NCBI GenBank assembly: GCA_004292855.1
Contig: RDXN01000029.1
Location: 62,001-126,000, forward strand
Direction of reading: 5' to 3'
DNA length: 64,000 nucleotides
DNA from: Cytophagales bacterium
GTDB taxonomy: Bacteria; Bacteroidota; Bacteroidia; Cytophagales; Spirosomataceae
The translations under genes were made by a program, and so were the position numbers. A model generated the notes under the pieces. It made no database searches. It was not told the DNA's origin and was given only the letters and a program-made list of their open reading frames with translations. This document shows, piece by piece, positions 8,644 through 16,771 of the stretch (positions are counted from its first letter, which is position 1; each line of letters starts with the position of its first letter).

Positions 8644-9594
8644 TTAATTCGCAATCTCGATCTCGGCTTTGTACTTGGTGAAGGCTTGATGAATGGCATC
8701 AGAGATTTGCTCCTGACCAGCAGCCGAGGCCAGGTACCGCTCTTCATCGGGGTTGGTAATAAAACCCGTCTCGACCAACACGCTCGGCATAGTTGTCCGC
8801 CACAACACCACAAAACCGGCCTGCTTCACACCATGACTCCGTCGCTCGGCTGCGGTTTTGAAACTCCGCTCGACCTTCTCGGCAAAGTTGATGCTGCTGG
8901 CCATAAACGCATGTTGGTAGTTAGCCAGCATGATATGGGCCAAGGGCGAGTTGGGATTAAAGCCCTTATATTTCTGCTCGTAGTTCTCTTCTTTCAGGAT
9001 AACGGAGTTCTCGCGCCGGGCCACATCGAGGTTGTCGTTGGTGCGGTGCAGGCCGAGCGTATAGGTTTCGGTGCCATGCAGGGTTTTCGACTTAGGGTGC
9101 GCGTTCACGTGAATCGAAATAAACAAGTCGGCGCGGTTGCGGTTGGCAATGGCGGCCCGTTCGGCGAGGTCCACGAAATGATCGCTGGCGCGGGTCAGAA
9201 TCACACGCACTTCGGGACTTTCAGTCTTGATTTTCTTCGCCAATAATAAGGCAATTTTCAGCACCAGACGCGATTCGCGGTTGCGCTTGGTCATGCAACC
9301 GGGGTCTTTTCCGCCGTGTCCGGGGTCGATAACCACCGTGCGTAGCTCGTTGGGCCGACGGCCCGGAAGCGCGTCGCGGGTGGCCGGGCTGGGGTTTGTA
9401 AGGGCTACCAACGTGGTGTCGGTTGGGTGCAAAACGGGCTTGGGCAGCACCGTCATAGCTACCAGCGGCCACAACACAACCGTTCCCTTAATAATTTTTA
9501 ACAGGCTGTTCCGTTTCAACGCAATGATGGGACTTTCGTTCGTCATACCTTTGTAAACTGGGTTCCTTCCCCACATTCGCTTGTTCGATTCCAT
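8644..9594 (-). CDS. N-acetylmuramoyl-L-alanine amidase (Amidase_3, AmiC-like)
   Basis: Zinc amidase that cuts the bond between N-acetylmuramic acid and L-alanine in peptidoglycan, used in cell separation. An N-terminal hydrophobic anchor or signal (about 31-50) is followed by a short Thr/Pro linker. The catalytic domain then begins at VVIDPGHGGKDPG (zinc ligand H93), with E107 in the RNRES segment and H162 in LFISIHVNAH. The conserved SVLVETGFITN segment with the catalytic Glu lies near the C-terminus. Start choice is open: ATG 9594 or ATG 9546; the latter leaves more room for the divergent lptD promoter. It is probably cotranscribed with the MCE gene, 128 bases downstream. No amidase activator is nearby. 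Confidence 0.92.
   Translation of the reverse strand: MESNKRMWGRNPVYKGMTNESPIIALKRNSLLKIIKGTVVLWPLVAMTVLPKPVLHPTDTTLVALTNPSPATRDALPGRRPNELRTVVIDPGHGGKDPGCMTKRNRESRLVLKIALLLAKKIKTESPEVRVILTRASDHFVDLAERAAIANRNRADLFISIHVNAHPKSKTLHGTETYTLGLHRTNDNLDVARRENSVILKEENYEQKYKGFNPNSPLAHIMLANYQHAFMASSINFAEKVERSFKTAAERRSHGVKQAGFVVLWRTTMPSVLVETGFITNPDEERYLASAAGQEQISDAIHQAFTKYKAEIEIAN
9546..9553 (+). promoter_or_regulatory. Candidate -7 promoter element of lptD
   Basis: TACCTTTG fits TAnnTTTG exactly, pointing toward lptD. It lies inside the 5' end of the amidase reading frame if that gene starts at 9594, and at its very start if it begins at 9546. No -33 element was recognised. Confidence 0.35.
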
Positions 9595-9704
9595 TGGTAA
9601 AACTTAAAAAATCATACTTTATTTCCTTCGCTACAGACGATAGCAAGAAGACGAGCGGGGAAAGACATGCCTCGTGGAAAACGAACGTCTTTCCTCTTAC
9701 GTCT

Positions 9705-12700
9705 ATGACTATCGGGCCGGTCGTGGGTTTAATTATCCTGTGGCTGAGTTTGTTCGCTCTGTCTGTTCAAGCACAGAATACGCCCGTGTTGCCCTCAAAA
9801 GGTGGTATACCGACCACGACCCAGCCTGCACAAACCGTGCCGAACACGGGGCCACCCGCGTCGCCTACGACCAATCCGGCAGATCGCGACCCCGTGCTGC
9901 GCCCAACCCTTTCGCCTGCGTCTACCACAACCACGCCCGCTTCGACGACAACTCCTCCGGCCTCCGGCACAGCCACTAACAGACGACCTCTCAATATTCG
10001 GACGGGTTCACGCCCGACCGGGTCACGCACAGCGGGCGACACCACGGGCGAATCCACGCGGGGCCTCGCTCTTCGCGATTCGGTTATCAGCGACACCACC
10101 GCTGCCGACGATGCGTTCAAAACAACCGTGAAGTATTCATCGAAAGACTCGACTATTTATGCCGCTGACGGACAAGAAGTTGAACTGTTCGGTGATGCGA
10201 ATGTGGAGTACGGCGAAATTTCCCTGAAAGCTGACTACATCCGGCTCAACTATGCTACCAACGAGGTTTTTGCACGAGGTCGGTACGATTCAACGGCCCG
10301 AAAGCTGATTGGACAACCCGTTTTTAAGGATGGCGACGGACAATACGACGCCAGGGAAATGCGGTATAACTTCCGTACAAAAAAGGGGAAGATTCAGGGC
10401 GTTGTGACGCAGCAGGGCGAGGGCAACATTCGCGGTACTAACGTGAAAAAAGACGCCGAAGACAACCTCTACATTCGCGGGGCCATGTACACCACCTGCA
10501 CATTGGCCGAGCCGCACTTTCACATTAACGCCAGCAAGCTAAAGGTTGTTAAAAACAAGCAGGTCATTGCGGGACCTTTCAACTTGGTTATCAACAAGAT
10601 ACCGTTGCCCATCGGGCTTCCGTTCGGGTTTTTCCCGTTCCCTAAAAAGAAGGATATTGGCGTGTCGGGCGTGTTGATGCCGCAATATGGCGAAGAACCC
10701 AACGGACGCGGCTATTACCTGCGCGACGGGGGTTACTACTGGGCCGTGAACGAAAACCTGGGCCTGCAATTCAAGGGGCAGATTTATTCGCGGGGTAGTT
10801 GGGGTTTGGGCACAACCGGGGCTTATAATCAACGCTATCGGTACAGTGGGAGCTTCGACCTGCGTTTCAACCGCAACCGCTCCGGCGACCGCGTCGATAA
10901 AACGCAGCAACCCCGCAATGACTTCTCGGTCAACTGGTCACACGCCCCCCAAAGTCTGGGCAAACGCAGCACGTTTTCGGCCAACGTGAACATCAGCAGC
11001 AACAGCTACAATCAGTTTAACAGCTTCGACAATGCCCGGTACGTATCGAATACCGCTGGTTCGTCGGTGCAGTATAGTCGACAAATTGGGCAATATATCC
11101 GCACGAGCAGCAGTTTCCGGGTCAATCAGCAGTTTGGGCAGACGGACCCACGCACGGGCGTCCGGCAAAACGGCAAAACCGATGTCTCGACCGATTTTTC
11201 GTTTGGCCTGAACCAACTTGCGCCATTCGCCATCAAGGGAGCCACAGGCAAGTGGTACGAGTCGTTTCGGGTAGGTTTCGATTTCAACGGGGCCGCTACC
11301 GTGACCAACTCTATAAACACCAACCGGATCGACACCTCCGGGCTGGGTTTTCAGGTGGTGCTGCCGAGTACTACGTCGCGCAACGTGCGGCTCCGGTCGC
11401 GGGCCGAGATTCTGCGCGACAGCCTGGCCCGCGCCGATAGCATCCGGTTGGGTCTCGTAGGCAGAGACGGTTTGTTCAGCAACGACCCAAACATTGTGGC
11501 GTTTAATTACCAAAACTTTCCCGCTTTGCTTAAAAACGCCCTCGTAACGGGCCGGTACAGTATCCCCATTTCGTTACCTAACTTCAAGATTGCCAAGTAC
11601 ATCAATCTGACACCCGGTTTCTCGATAAATGGAATTATTCACCGTAAACGGCTCGATTATGAGTATTTAGGGGGTAATCGGGTTCGTATTGATACCACCG
11701 ACGGGGTATACACCGAATACAATTTCTCGACCAACCTGAGCCTGAACACGCGGGCCTACGGGACGGTCCGGTTCAACGGCAAACGGTTGCAGGCCATCCG
11801 GCATACGATTGCCCCTGCTGTTGGCATTTCCTACGTGCCTAATTTCTCGAACCCGGCCTTCGGCTTCACGCAGTATTTGCCCATTGAGGGTCTGCGCGAA
11901 GACAAACGGTATGTGTCGCGGTTCCGGGGAATTGGAGGTAGTTCGAGCGGGGGCACGGGGAAGGCCAACGCCATTGTTACGTTTGGCATTGTGAATCAGT
12001 TGGAGATGAAAGTCCGCGCCCGCAGCGATTCGTCGGGGCAGGAGTTTAAGAAGATTCCGATCTTCGACAACGTCAGCATCAACGGCAGCTACGACCTCAA
12101 CGCACCCCTATTCAACCTGTCGAACATTTCGGTTAACGCTAATACGCAGATTTTCAAGAATATAAGCTTAAACTTCTCAGCCAACTTCGACCCTTACGCA
12201 GTGCGGCCTCTCTCGTCGACTACCTCGTTCGGGACGGTGCAGTACGAGCGTATCCCGACCTACGCCATCCGCGAGGGGCAGGGATTAGCCCGACTAACGA
12301 GTGCGCAGTTTTACTTGAGCGGGCGGTTGGCCCCAAAAGGGTCCGACAAGCCCAAAAAACAGGTTCAGGGCGTAACCGACGCTACCATGCAGGCCATCAA
12401 CGCCAACCCCGAACTCTACGTCGATTTCAACATTCCCTGGTCGATGAATCTGAGCTACTCGTTTGGCTACACCCTGCTCGATCCGGGTTTGCCGCCCAGC
12501 ATTATCCAGGCCCTGACGTTCAACGGCGATTTCAGCCTGACACCCAAGTGGAAATTCACGGTTCAGTCGGGTTATGACATTCAGTTCAAGCGGCCCTCGC
12601 TCACCACCGTGGGTATCAACCGCGACCTGCACTGCTGGGATATGGCCTTCAACTGGACACCGTTCTCCGGTAGTGCCCTCCGCTCCGGCAACTACTCCTT

Positions 12701-12782
12701 CGACCTGCGTGTGCGCTCGGCCATCTTGCAGGAGCTAAAACTGAGCCGTCGCCGGTCATTCTATGATCGGGGAGGATTTTGA
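9705..12782 (+). CDS. lptD: LPS-assembly outer membrane protein LptD (Bacteroidota type)
   Basis: Outer-membrane beta-barrel that inserts lipopolysaccharide into the outer leaflet, working with LptE. The reading frame is open from TTG 9594, but ATG 9705 gives a clean signal peptide (MTIGPVVGLIILWLSLFALS then VQAQ) and a 1025-residue product. A Thr/Pro-rich linker (about 65 residues) follows. Next come an OstA/LptA-like jellyroll (STIYAADGQEVELFGDANVE, KADYIRLNYATNEVFARG) and the family block LPIGLPFGFFPFPKKK with SGVLMPQYGEEPNGRGYYL. The rest is barrel strands rich in aromatic and Asn/Ser residues, ending in Phe. The gene is divergent from the amidase/MCE pair. Identity is well supported; the exact start is not. 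Confidence 0.9.
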   Translation: MTIGPVVGLIILWLSLFALSVQAQNTPVLPSKGGIPTTTQPAQTVPNTGPPASPTTNPADRDPVLRPTLSPASTTTTPASTTTPPASGTATNRRPLNIRTGSRPTGSRTAGDTTGESTRGLALRDSVISDTTAADDAFKTTVKYSSKDSTIYAADGQEVELFGDANVEYGEISLKADYIRLNYATNEVFARGRYDSTARKLIGQPVFKDGDGQYDAREMRYNFRTKKGKIQGVVTQQGEGNIRGTNVKKDAEDNLYIRGAMYTTCTLAEPHFHINASKLKVVKNKQVIAGPFNLVINKIPLPIGLPFGFFPFPKKKDIGVSGVLMPQYGEEPNGRGYYLRDGGYYWAVNENLGLQFKGQIYSRGSWGLGTTGAYNQRYRYSGSFDLRFNRNRSGDRVDKTQQPRNDFSVNWSHAPQSLGKRSTFSANVNISSNSYNQFNSFDNARYVSNTAGSSVQYSRQIGQYIRTSSSFRVNQQFGQTDPRTGVRQNGKTDVSTDFSFGLNQLAPFAIKGATGKWYESFRVGFDFNGAATVTNSINTNRIDTSGLGFQVVLPSTTSRNVRLRSRAEILRDSLARADSIRLGLVGRDGLFSNDPNIVAFNYQNFPALLKNALVTGRYSIPISLPNFKIAKYINLTPGFSINGIIHRKRLDYEYLGGNRVRIDTTDGVYTEYNFSTNLSLNTRAYGTVRFNGKRLQAIRHTIAPAVGISYVPNFSNPAFGFTQYLPIEGLREDKRYVSRFRGIGGSSSGGTGKANAIVTFGIVNQLEMKVRARSDSSGQEFKKIPIFDNVSINGSYDLNAPLFNLSNISVNANTQIFKNISLNFSANFDPYAVRPLSSTTSFGTVQYERIPTYAIREGQGLARLTSAQFYLSGRLAPKGSDKPKKQVQGVTDATMQAINANPELYVDFNIPWSMNLSYSFGYTLLDPGLPPSIIQALTFNGDFSLTPKWKFTVQSGYDIQFKRPSLTTVGINRDLHCWDMAFNWTPFSGSALRSGNYSFDLRVRSAILQELKLSRRRSFYDRGGF

Positions 12783-12928
12783 CCTCACCCCCGGCCCCTC
12801 TCCTTGCGAAGGAGAGGGATGGAGTTAACGACAACTTTGTGTGGTATAATGCCAAGTATCTTGTGAAAGAACAACTATGATTGGTAAGTTTCCCTCTCCT
12901 TCGCAAGGAGGGAGGCAGGGGTGAGGTC
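12781..12928. repeat. Inverted repeat with palindromic arms between convergent lptD and M48 protease genes
   Basis: Arms at 12781-12819 and 12891-12928 (about 38 bases, a few mismatches) surround a 71-base centre. Each arm contains its own palindrome (CTCTCCTTGCGAAGGAGAG). The left arm overlaps the lptD stop codon and the right arm ends two bases before the protease stop codon, so the element fills the whole convergent gap and could end transcription from both sides. Confidence 0.88.
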
Positions 12929-12930
12929 AG

Positions 12931-13692
12931 CTACCTAATTCTGTCCCGCTTTGCGCGGTCGCGGATGCGTTGGGCGCGACGTTGGCTGTCAGGGTGGCTG
13001 GAGAGAACTTCAGTTACGCGACCGCCCCCGCTCCCACCGCTTAGACTAGCTAACTTCTCAAATGAGGAGGCAAGTGCCAAAACGCTGTATCGGTTGCGTT
13101 TCAGAAATCCGTAGCTATAATCGTCGGCTTCGGTTTCCTGTTTGCGGCTAAAGTTCGCTCCGTACAGAGCGTTACCAAGTGCAGCCGCCTGCGAGCGGGT
13201 TAGGGCCGCCAACGTGCCTCCGCCAGACCCAACCAAATTTAGAAAAGCGGATCGTTTGAGCGCACTTTTCATGGCATCGCGGGTGTCTTTGTTCACCACG
13301 TGACCGATTTCGTGGCCGATGACGGCAATCAGTTCGGCGTCGGTCATGATGTCCATCAGGCCCTGAAACACGCGCACACTACCGTCGGCGGTGGCAAAGG
13401 CGTTCACATCCTTCACCTTGTACACCTTGTAATTGATGGGCATTCCGTTCATGCTCCGGTGACGACCCACAATCCGATTCAGGCGGGTAGCGTAAGGGTC
13501 GCCGGGACCGGCTACGGGATTTTGGGCATCCATTTGGGCCACAGCTTGTTGCGAAAGTTGTGCAATCTGCGCATCGGACAAGGTAGCCAAGGCAATGCCG
13601 TCCATTACGGCCTGACCAACACTTTGCGCTTGCGAGGTGGCGGGAGCGGCTAGCAGAAGCCCACCCGCGAGGATATATGCTTTCGTTTTCAT
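12931..13692 (-). CDS. Secreted M48-family zinc metalloprotease
   Basis: A 253-residue periplasmic or surface peptidase. A signal peptide (MKTKAYILAGGLLLAAPATS then QAQ) leads into the peptidase domain with the HExxH motif H127-E-I-G-H131 (AVIGHEIGHVVNKD) and a third-ligand region KQETEADDYSYGFL around residue 187. The Ser/Gly-rich stretch LSGGSGGGR precedes the C-terminal SSHPDSQRRAQRI motif, a standard M48B/YfgC-like ending. Such small M48 proteins are linked to outer-membrane protein quality control (as in LoiP/BepA), but here there is no TPR domain. Inverted repeats flank it on both sides, so it is probably transcribed alone. Confidence 0.92.
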   Translation of the reverse strand: MKTKAYILAGGLLLAAPATSQAQSVGQAVMDGIALATLSDAQIAQLSQQAVAQMDAQNPVAGPGDPYATRLNRIVGRHRSMNGMPINYKVYKVKDVNAFATADGSVRVFQGLMDIMTDAELIAVIGHEIGHVVNKDTRDAMKSALKRSAFLNLVGSGGGTLAALTRSQAAALGNALYGANFSRKQETEADDYSYGFLKRNRYSVLALASSFEKLASLSGGSGGGRVTEVLSSHPDSQRRAQRIRDRAKRDRIR

Positions 13693-13706
13693 GGTTGAGT
13701 TAGTTG

Positions 13707-13799
13707 ACCACCCGCTGCCCCCTCCTAAAACAGGAGGGGGTATTGTTGGAGGAGCTTTTTAAGCACCCCCTCCTGTTTTAGGAGGGGGCAGCGGGTGGT
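13707..13799. repeat. Perfect 35-bp inverted repeat with palindromic arms
   Basis: Arms at 13707-13741 and 13765-13799 are exact reverse complements. Each arm holds an internal palindrome (CCCCCTCCTAAAACAGGAGG) next to a non-palindromic tail (CCACCCGCTG), giving a palindrome-loop-palindrome design. It lies upstream of the M48 gene and downstream of the diheme cytochrome gene, both on the minus strand. Confidence 0.92.
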
Positions 13800-13830
13800 T
13801 TTATAATAGACCAAAAAAACGCCAAAAAGT

Positions 13831-14868
13831 TTAGTTGGGGAGAGTCTTAATCCACTCTTTAATCAACGCAATCCCCTCGCGATGAGCGACTTTACGCGAC
13901 ACTTCGGGCATCATTACGCCGGGGTCGGTCGACTCCATCCGGTAGATTAGTATCGACTCGTCGGGGTGGCCAGGTACGATGTCGTAGTGTCGGTTTCCGG
14001 AGCCGCGCCCAGCCGCAACGGGCGTTTTGCGTAGGCCCCAGGCAGTGGGGTTTTGCTCGTGGATGCTCAGGTTGAGGCCCGACGTGTTGGCGGGTCCGTC
14101 GGGGCGGTGGCAGTGAGCACAGTTAATGTCGAGGTAAATGCGGGCACGGTCTTGGAGGGCACCAGTGGTGGGGTCGTTCCAGACCGGGGCACGGGGCACG
14201 GTGGCGAGATCGGGGAGGCCGGTGAGGAGGCCGTTTTGTTGCCAGTGAGCCAGTTGGTTTTGGGAGCCGTGGCCGTAATCGAGCGAGCCGTTGAGTTGCC
14301 GGGCCGTGGGGCCGATGGGCGTCATGACCTCGGCCCGGTTGTGGCAGCTTTTACACTGGTTCAGGTTCGGAATCACGTACTCCTGCTCGTGGGCGGTGCC
14401 GCTAGCGTCGGTGTAGCGCACGGTTTTGCGGTCGCCCGCCACCTCCAGCACGGCATCGGTTTGTTCGTCGTTCCAAACGTATTCCAGGGCCTTCCAACCT
14501 GACTCATTTCGCACTAACAACCGCGTTTCCATGAGCCGACGCCCTTTTTTGGGGTCGCGAAAATCGGCTGGGAAATAGAACGTCTTGATGATCGTGGTGC
14601 CGACCGGGAAATCCATCACCTCGCTGGCGTTGTATTGGGCCGACGTTCCGGGTGGCAGTTTCACAAATCGCAGTTTCTCGGCGTAATCAGAAAACAAGGG
14701 CGTGTTGAGGGTGTAGGGCACTACGCCCCCGGCTGGTTTTTGGTCGGCCAGGTTGCCCGCAAAGAAGCCATATTCCGATAGCTTCGCCGGAATCACGGCG
14801 GATTGTTGCACCCTGAACGAAAGGAGCAACAGAGCCAGAAAACTAAAACCAAGCAGGAGCTTTGTCAT
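13831..14868 (-). CDS. SO2930-family diheme c-type cytochrome
   Basis: A 345-residue exported protein with two haem c attachment sites: C172-K-S-C175-H176 (NQCKSCHNRAE) and C250-A-H-C253-H254 (INCAHCHRPDG). The N-terminus is a signal peptide or anchor (MTKLLLGFSFLALLLLSF). The opening KLSEYGFFAGNLADQKPAGGV and the block NTPLFSDYAEKLRFVKLPPG are hallmarks of the TIGR03806-type family, which regularly occurs in two-gene pairs with a parallel beta-helix protein. A candidate for that partner is encoded at 22567-23748, about 7.7 kb away instead of adjacent. The electron donor and acceptor are unknown. The aspartic-protease-like gene lies 12 bases upstream on the same strand, so cotranscription is likely. 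Confidence 0.87.
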   Translation of the reverse strand: MTKLLLGFSFLALLLLSFRVQQSAVIPAKLSEYGFFAGNLADQKPAGGVVPYTLNTPLFSDYAEKLRFVKLPPGTSAQYNASEVMDFPVGTTIIKTFYFPADFRDPKKGRRLMETRLLVRNESGWKALEYVWNDEQTDAVLEVAGDRKTVRYTDASGTAHEQEYVIPNLNQCKSCHNRAEVMTPIGPTARQLNGSLDYGHGSQNQLAHWQQNGLLTGLPDLATVPRAPVWNDPTTGALQDRARIYLDINCAHCHRPDGPANTSGLNLSIHEQNPTAWGLRKTPVAAGRGSGNRHYDIVPGHPDESILIYRMESTDPGVMMPEVSRKVAHREGIALIKEWIKTLPN

Positions 14869-14880
14869 GAAGCAGTTAGG

Positions 14881-16074
14881 CTATTTCGCCATTTCCAGAA
14901 ACGGGGCTGTGTAATGGCGGTTGGGCTTTAAGTAGGCAAGGTCGTTCTGAAAATCAAGAATCGTGTTAAACCGTTTCAGAATGTCGTTGCCTAAAAAGTT
15001 AATCTCAAAATTAGCCGGATTTCGGCTCACGAGCAAGGTAGCAGGCGGGTCTTTAAGCGAAAGATTAGCCATCGAGAAGCCGGGGCAGCGCACGGTTTTC
15101 GTGACAAACACCTCGCCACGCGGATTGCGGAGGGATGTTTCCCGAATGAGTGGCAAATCCGTTGGGAAACCCTGCTTGCGAACCCAGACGCTGTCGAGGA
15201 TCAGGGCCTTATCGGAACCAGTGTCCAGGCTAAACCAGCCAGTCAGTTGCCTACCAGCTACCTGGAGCGTACCCTTCATACACGGGAACGACCGCAGAAA
15301 GTCCAGCTCTGTTTTCTGGTAGGTTCGGGCATGTTTGGGCCGTTCCGAATGAATAATGAGCAACTCCTTGTCGTAGTCGATCTCGACAACCTTACCCTCA
15401 AACAGGTTCCAGCCGAAACGGCCATCCATCCCGTGGGCGGTCAGGAGGGTGGGCACTACGGTCGGGTTGGCAAAATTGAGTTTCCCCAACCGGAACAACC
15501 GGACCTTCTCCATTTTGCTAAAAACAGGCTTGGCCTTGCCTGCCAACGCGTCGGGCTGGTTAGCAAGCAGGTTCGTTCTTTTCAGGATGGCGTCGTGCGT
15601 AAGCCGAAAATCGAACGAGCCAGTATCAAAGTGCAGGCTCAGGGTATCGCGCTCGTTCAGGATGGCCCGCACATGAATGGCGTTGTGGGCACTGAGTGTA
15701 AACGGAATTGTATCATGCGTGGGTCGGCGGGGAGCGGGTGCCGTTGCGGGCGGAATGGCACTCTCGATGCGGGTGAAGCAGGAGTCTTTGCCGTTGAGCA
15801 AAATCACAAAATCGAACGACGACCCCGGCACAACCCGCGTTCGGATGGAGTCGACGTCAGTGTAAAAAACGACCCACTTGGGTTTGCGGCTCCGGTCGGC
15901 GGTGTAGACGTCGGGCCGCAGGCCGGGCGAAAGCGACCAGCCCTCTTTGTCCAGGAAATCACCATCGCGAATGGCGACGTTTTTCGACGTTGCCCGGATG
16001 ATCGGCAAGTTCGTTTGGGCGTAGCTCGTGTAGGGTAGCAAAACGCTGATAAGCAGGGCGTAAAATCGGAACAT
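14881..16074 (-). CDS. Secreted aspartic-protease-like protein with two DTG motifs
   Basis: A 397-residue protein with a signal peptide (MFRFYALLISVLLPYTSYAQ). Two retropepsin-like motifs are visible: D150-T-G in LSLHFDTGSFDFRL and D284-T-G in GWFSLDTGSDKALIL. They lie about 134 residues apart, so one chain could form a two-lobed aspartic peptidase like pepsin instead of a dimer. A linker rich in Pro and Ala (PPATAPAPRRPTH, about 108-120) precedes the first lobe. No PDZ domain, which often accompanies this class in Bacteroidota, is apparent. It is encoded just upstream of the diheme cytochrome. Substrate unknown; proteolytic activity is inferred from the motifs. Confidence 0.8.
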   Translation of the reverse strand: MFRFYALLISVLLPYTSYAQTNLPIIRATSKNVAIRDGDFLDKEGWSLSPGLRPDVYTADRSRKPKWVVFYTDVDSIRTRVVPGSSFDFVILLNGKDSCFTRIESAIPPATAPAPRRPTHDTIPFTLSAHNAIHVRAILNERDTLSLHFDTGSFDFRLTHDAILKRTNLLANQPDALAGKAKPVFSKMEKVRLFRLGKLNFANPTVVPTLLTAHGMDGRFGWNLFEGKVVEIDYDKELLIIHSERPKHARTYQKTELDFLRSFPCMKGTLQVAGRQLTGWFSLDTGSDKALILDSVWVRKQGFPTDLPLIRETSLRNPRGEVFVTKTVRCPGFSMANLSLKDPPATLLVSRNPANFEINFLGNDILKRFNTILDFQNDLAYLKPNRHYTAPFLEMAK

Positions 16075-16089
16075 GTTGGGGGAAGTAAA

Positions 16090-16177
16090 CCCTGCCAGTG
16101 GTCTGCAAGACCCTGGCAGTGGTGTTATAGAGTCCCCGTTTTAACCACTGCCAGGGTCTTGCAGACCACTGGCAGGG
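16090..16177. repeat. 34-bp inverted repeat, CCACTGCCAGGG family (copy 1)
   Basis: Arms at 16090-16123 and 16144-16177 are exact reverse complements around a 20-base loop. Each arm is itself nearly palindromic (CTGCCAGTGGTCT ... AGACCCTGGCAG). The same core recurs at 49855-49962. It sits between the start of the aspartic-protease gene and the end of the GNAT gene, both on the minus strand. Confidence 0.92.
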
Positions 16178-16207
16178 TGTGGGCAGGGCTTGAAAAGTTT
16201 ATCAATT

Positions 16208-16708
16208 TCACGTCCTAGCCGACACACCATATAGCCGCAACTGCTCGCCGTTCGGCTCAATTTCCCGTTCATACCGGAAGCCAAGGCGTTCGAGGAGCCT
16301 GATCGAGGATAGATTGGCAGGCAGCGTAGTAGCCAGAATCCGGTCGTGATTTGTTGTCGCCAGTACATCCGTCAACACAGCATCGGCAGCCTCGTAGGCA
16401 TAGCCCTGCCCGTTGTATTCAGGCAAGAACGCAAAGCCGAGATCGGGGTGGTCGAGGTATTCTTTTTTGATGAGGGTAACAACGCCAATCGGCTCATTGC
16501 CAGACCGGAGTGTGACCACTCGGTACTGCACAGCGGGAGCATTTAGCAAGCGATTAATATAGGCGTCAGAGTCGGCTGGCGAATGTATGTTTCGGTCGCC
16601 TATGAACTCCAGCCAGCCGGGGGTGTTCACAAGCATTTGCATAAATTCCCCGTCGGCAGAGGTCAATGCGCGGATCAGGAGCCGTTCGGTTTGGTAGGTG
16701 GTTTGCAT
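16208..16708 (-). CDS. GNAT-family N-acetyltransferase (RimJ/RimL-like)
   Basis: A 166-residue protein of the Acetyltransf_3 type that moves an acetyl group from acetyl-CoA to an amine, protein N-terminus or small molecule. It opens TERLLIRALTSADGEFMQML, the usual RimJ/RimL start. The core shows PIGVVTLIKKEYLDHPDLGFAFLPEYNGQGYAYEAA, where the acetyl-CoA loop Q/R-x-x-G-x-A appears as NGQGYAYEA. The end is SIRLLERLGFRYE. Length is normal. It is isolated between an inverted repeat and the beta-helix protein gene. Substrate cannot be predicted. Confidence 0.9.
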   Translation of the reverse strand: MQTTYQTERLLIRALTSADGEFMQMLVNTPGWLEFIGDRNIHSPADSDAYINRLLNAPAVQYRVVTLRSGNEPIGVVTLIKKEYLDHPDLGFAFLPEYNGQGYAYEAADAVLTDVLATTNHDRILATTLPANLSSIRLLERLGFRYEREIEPNGEQLRLYGVSART

Positions 16709-16771
16709 GATGCGGTAGCCCTACTTACTCGGGGCAATCGCAAGTTCGTAAAAATCCGGTGGAAATAAATC

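Noticed and set aside
12781-13799. Two nearby repeat elements considered as a CRISPR array
   Set aside because: They are inverted pairs with different sequences, not regularly spaced direct repeats, and no cas gene is present.
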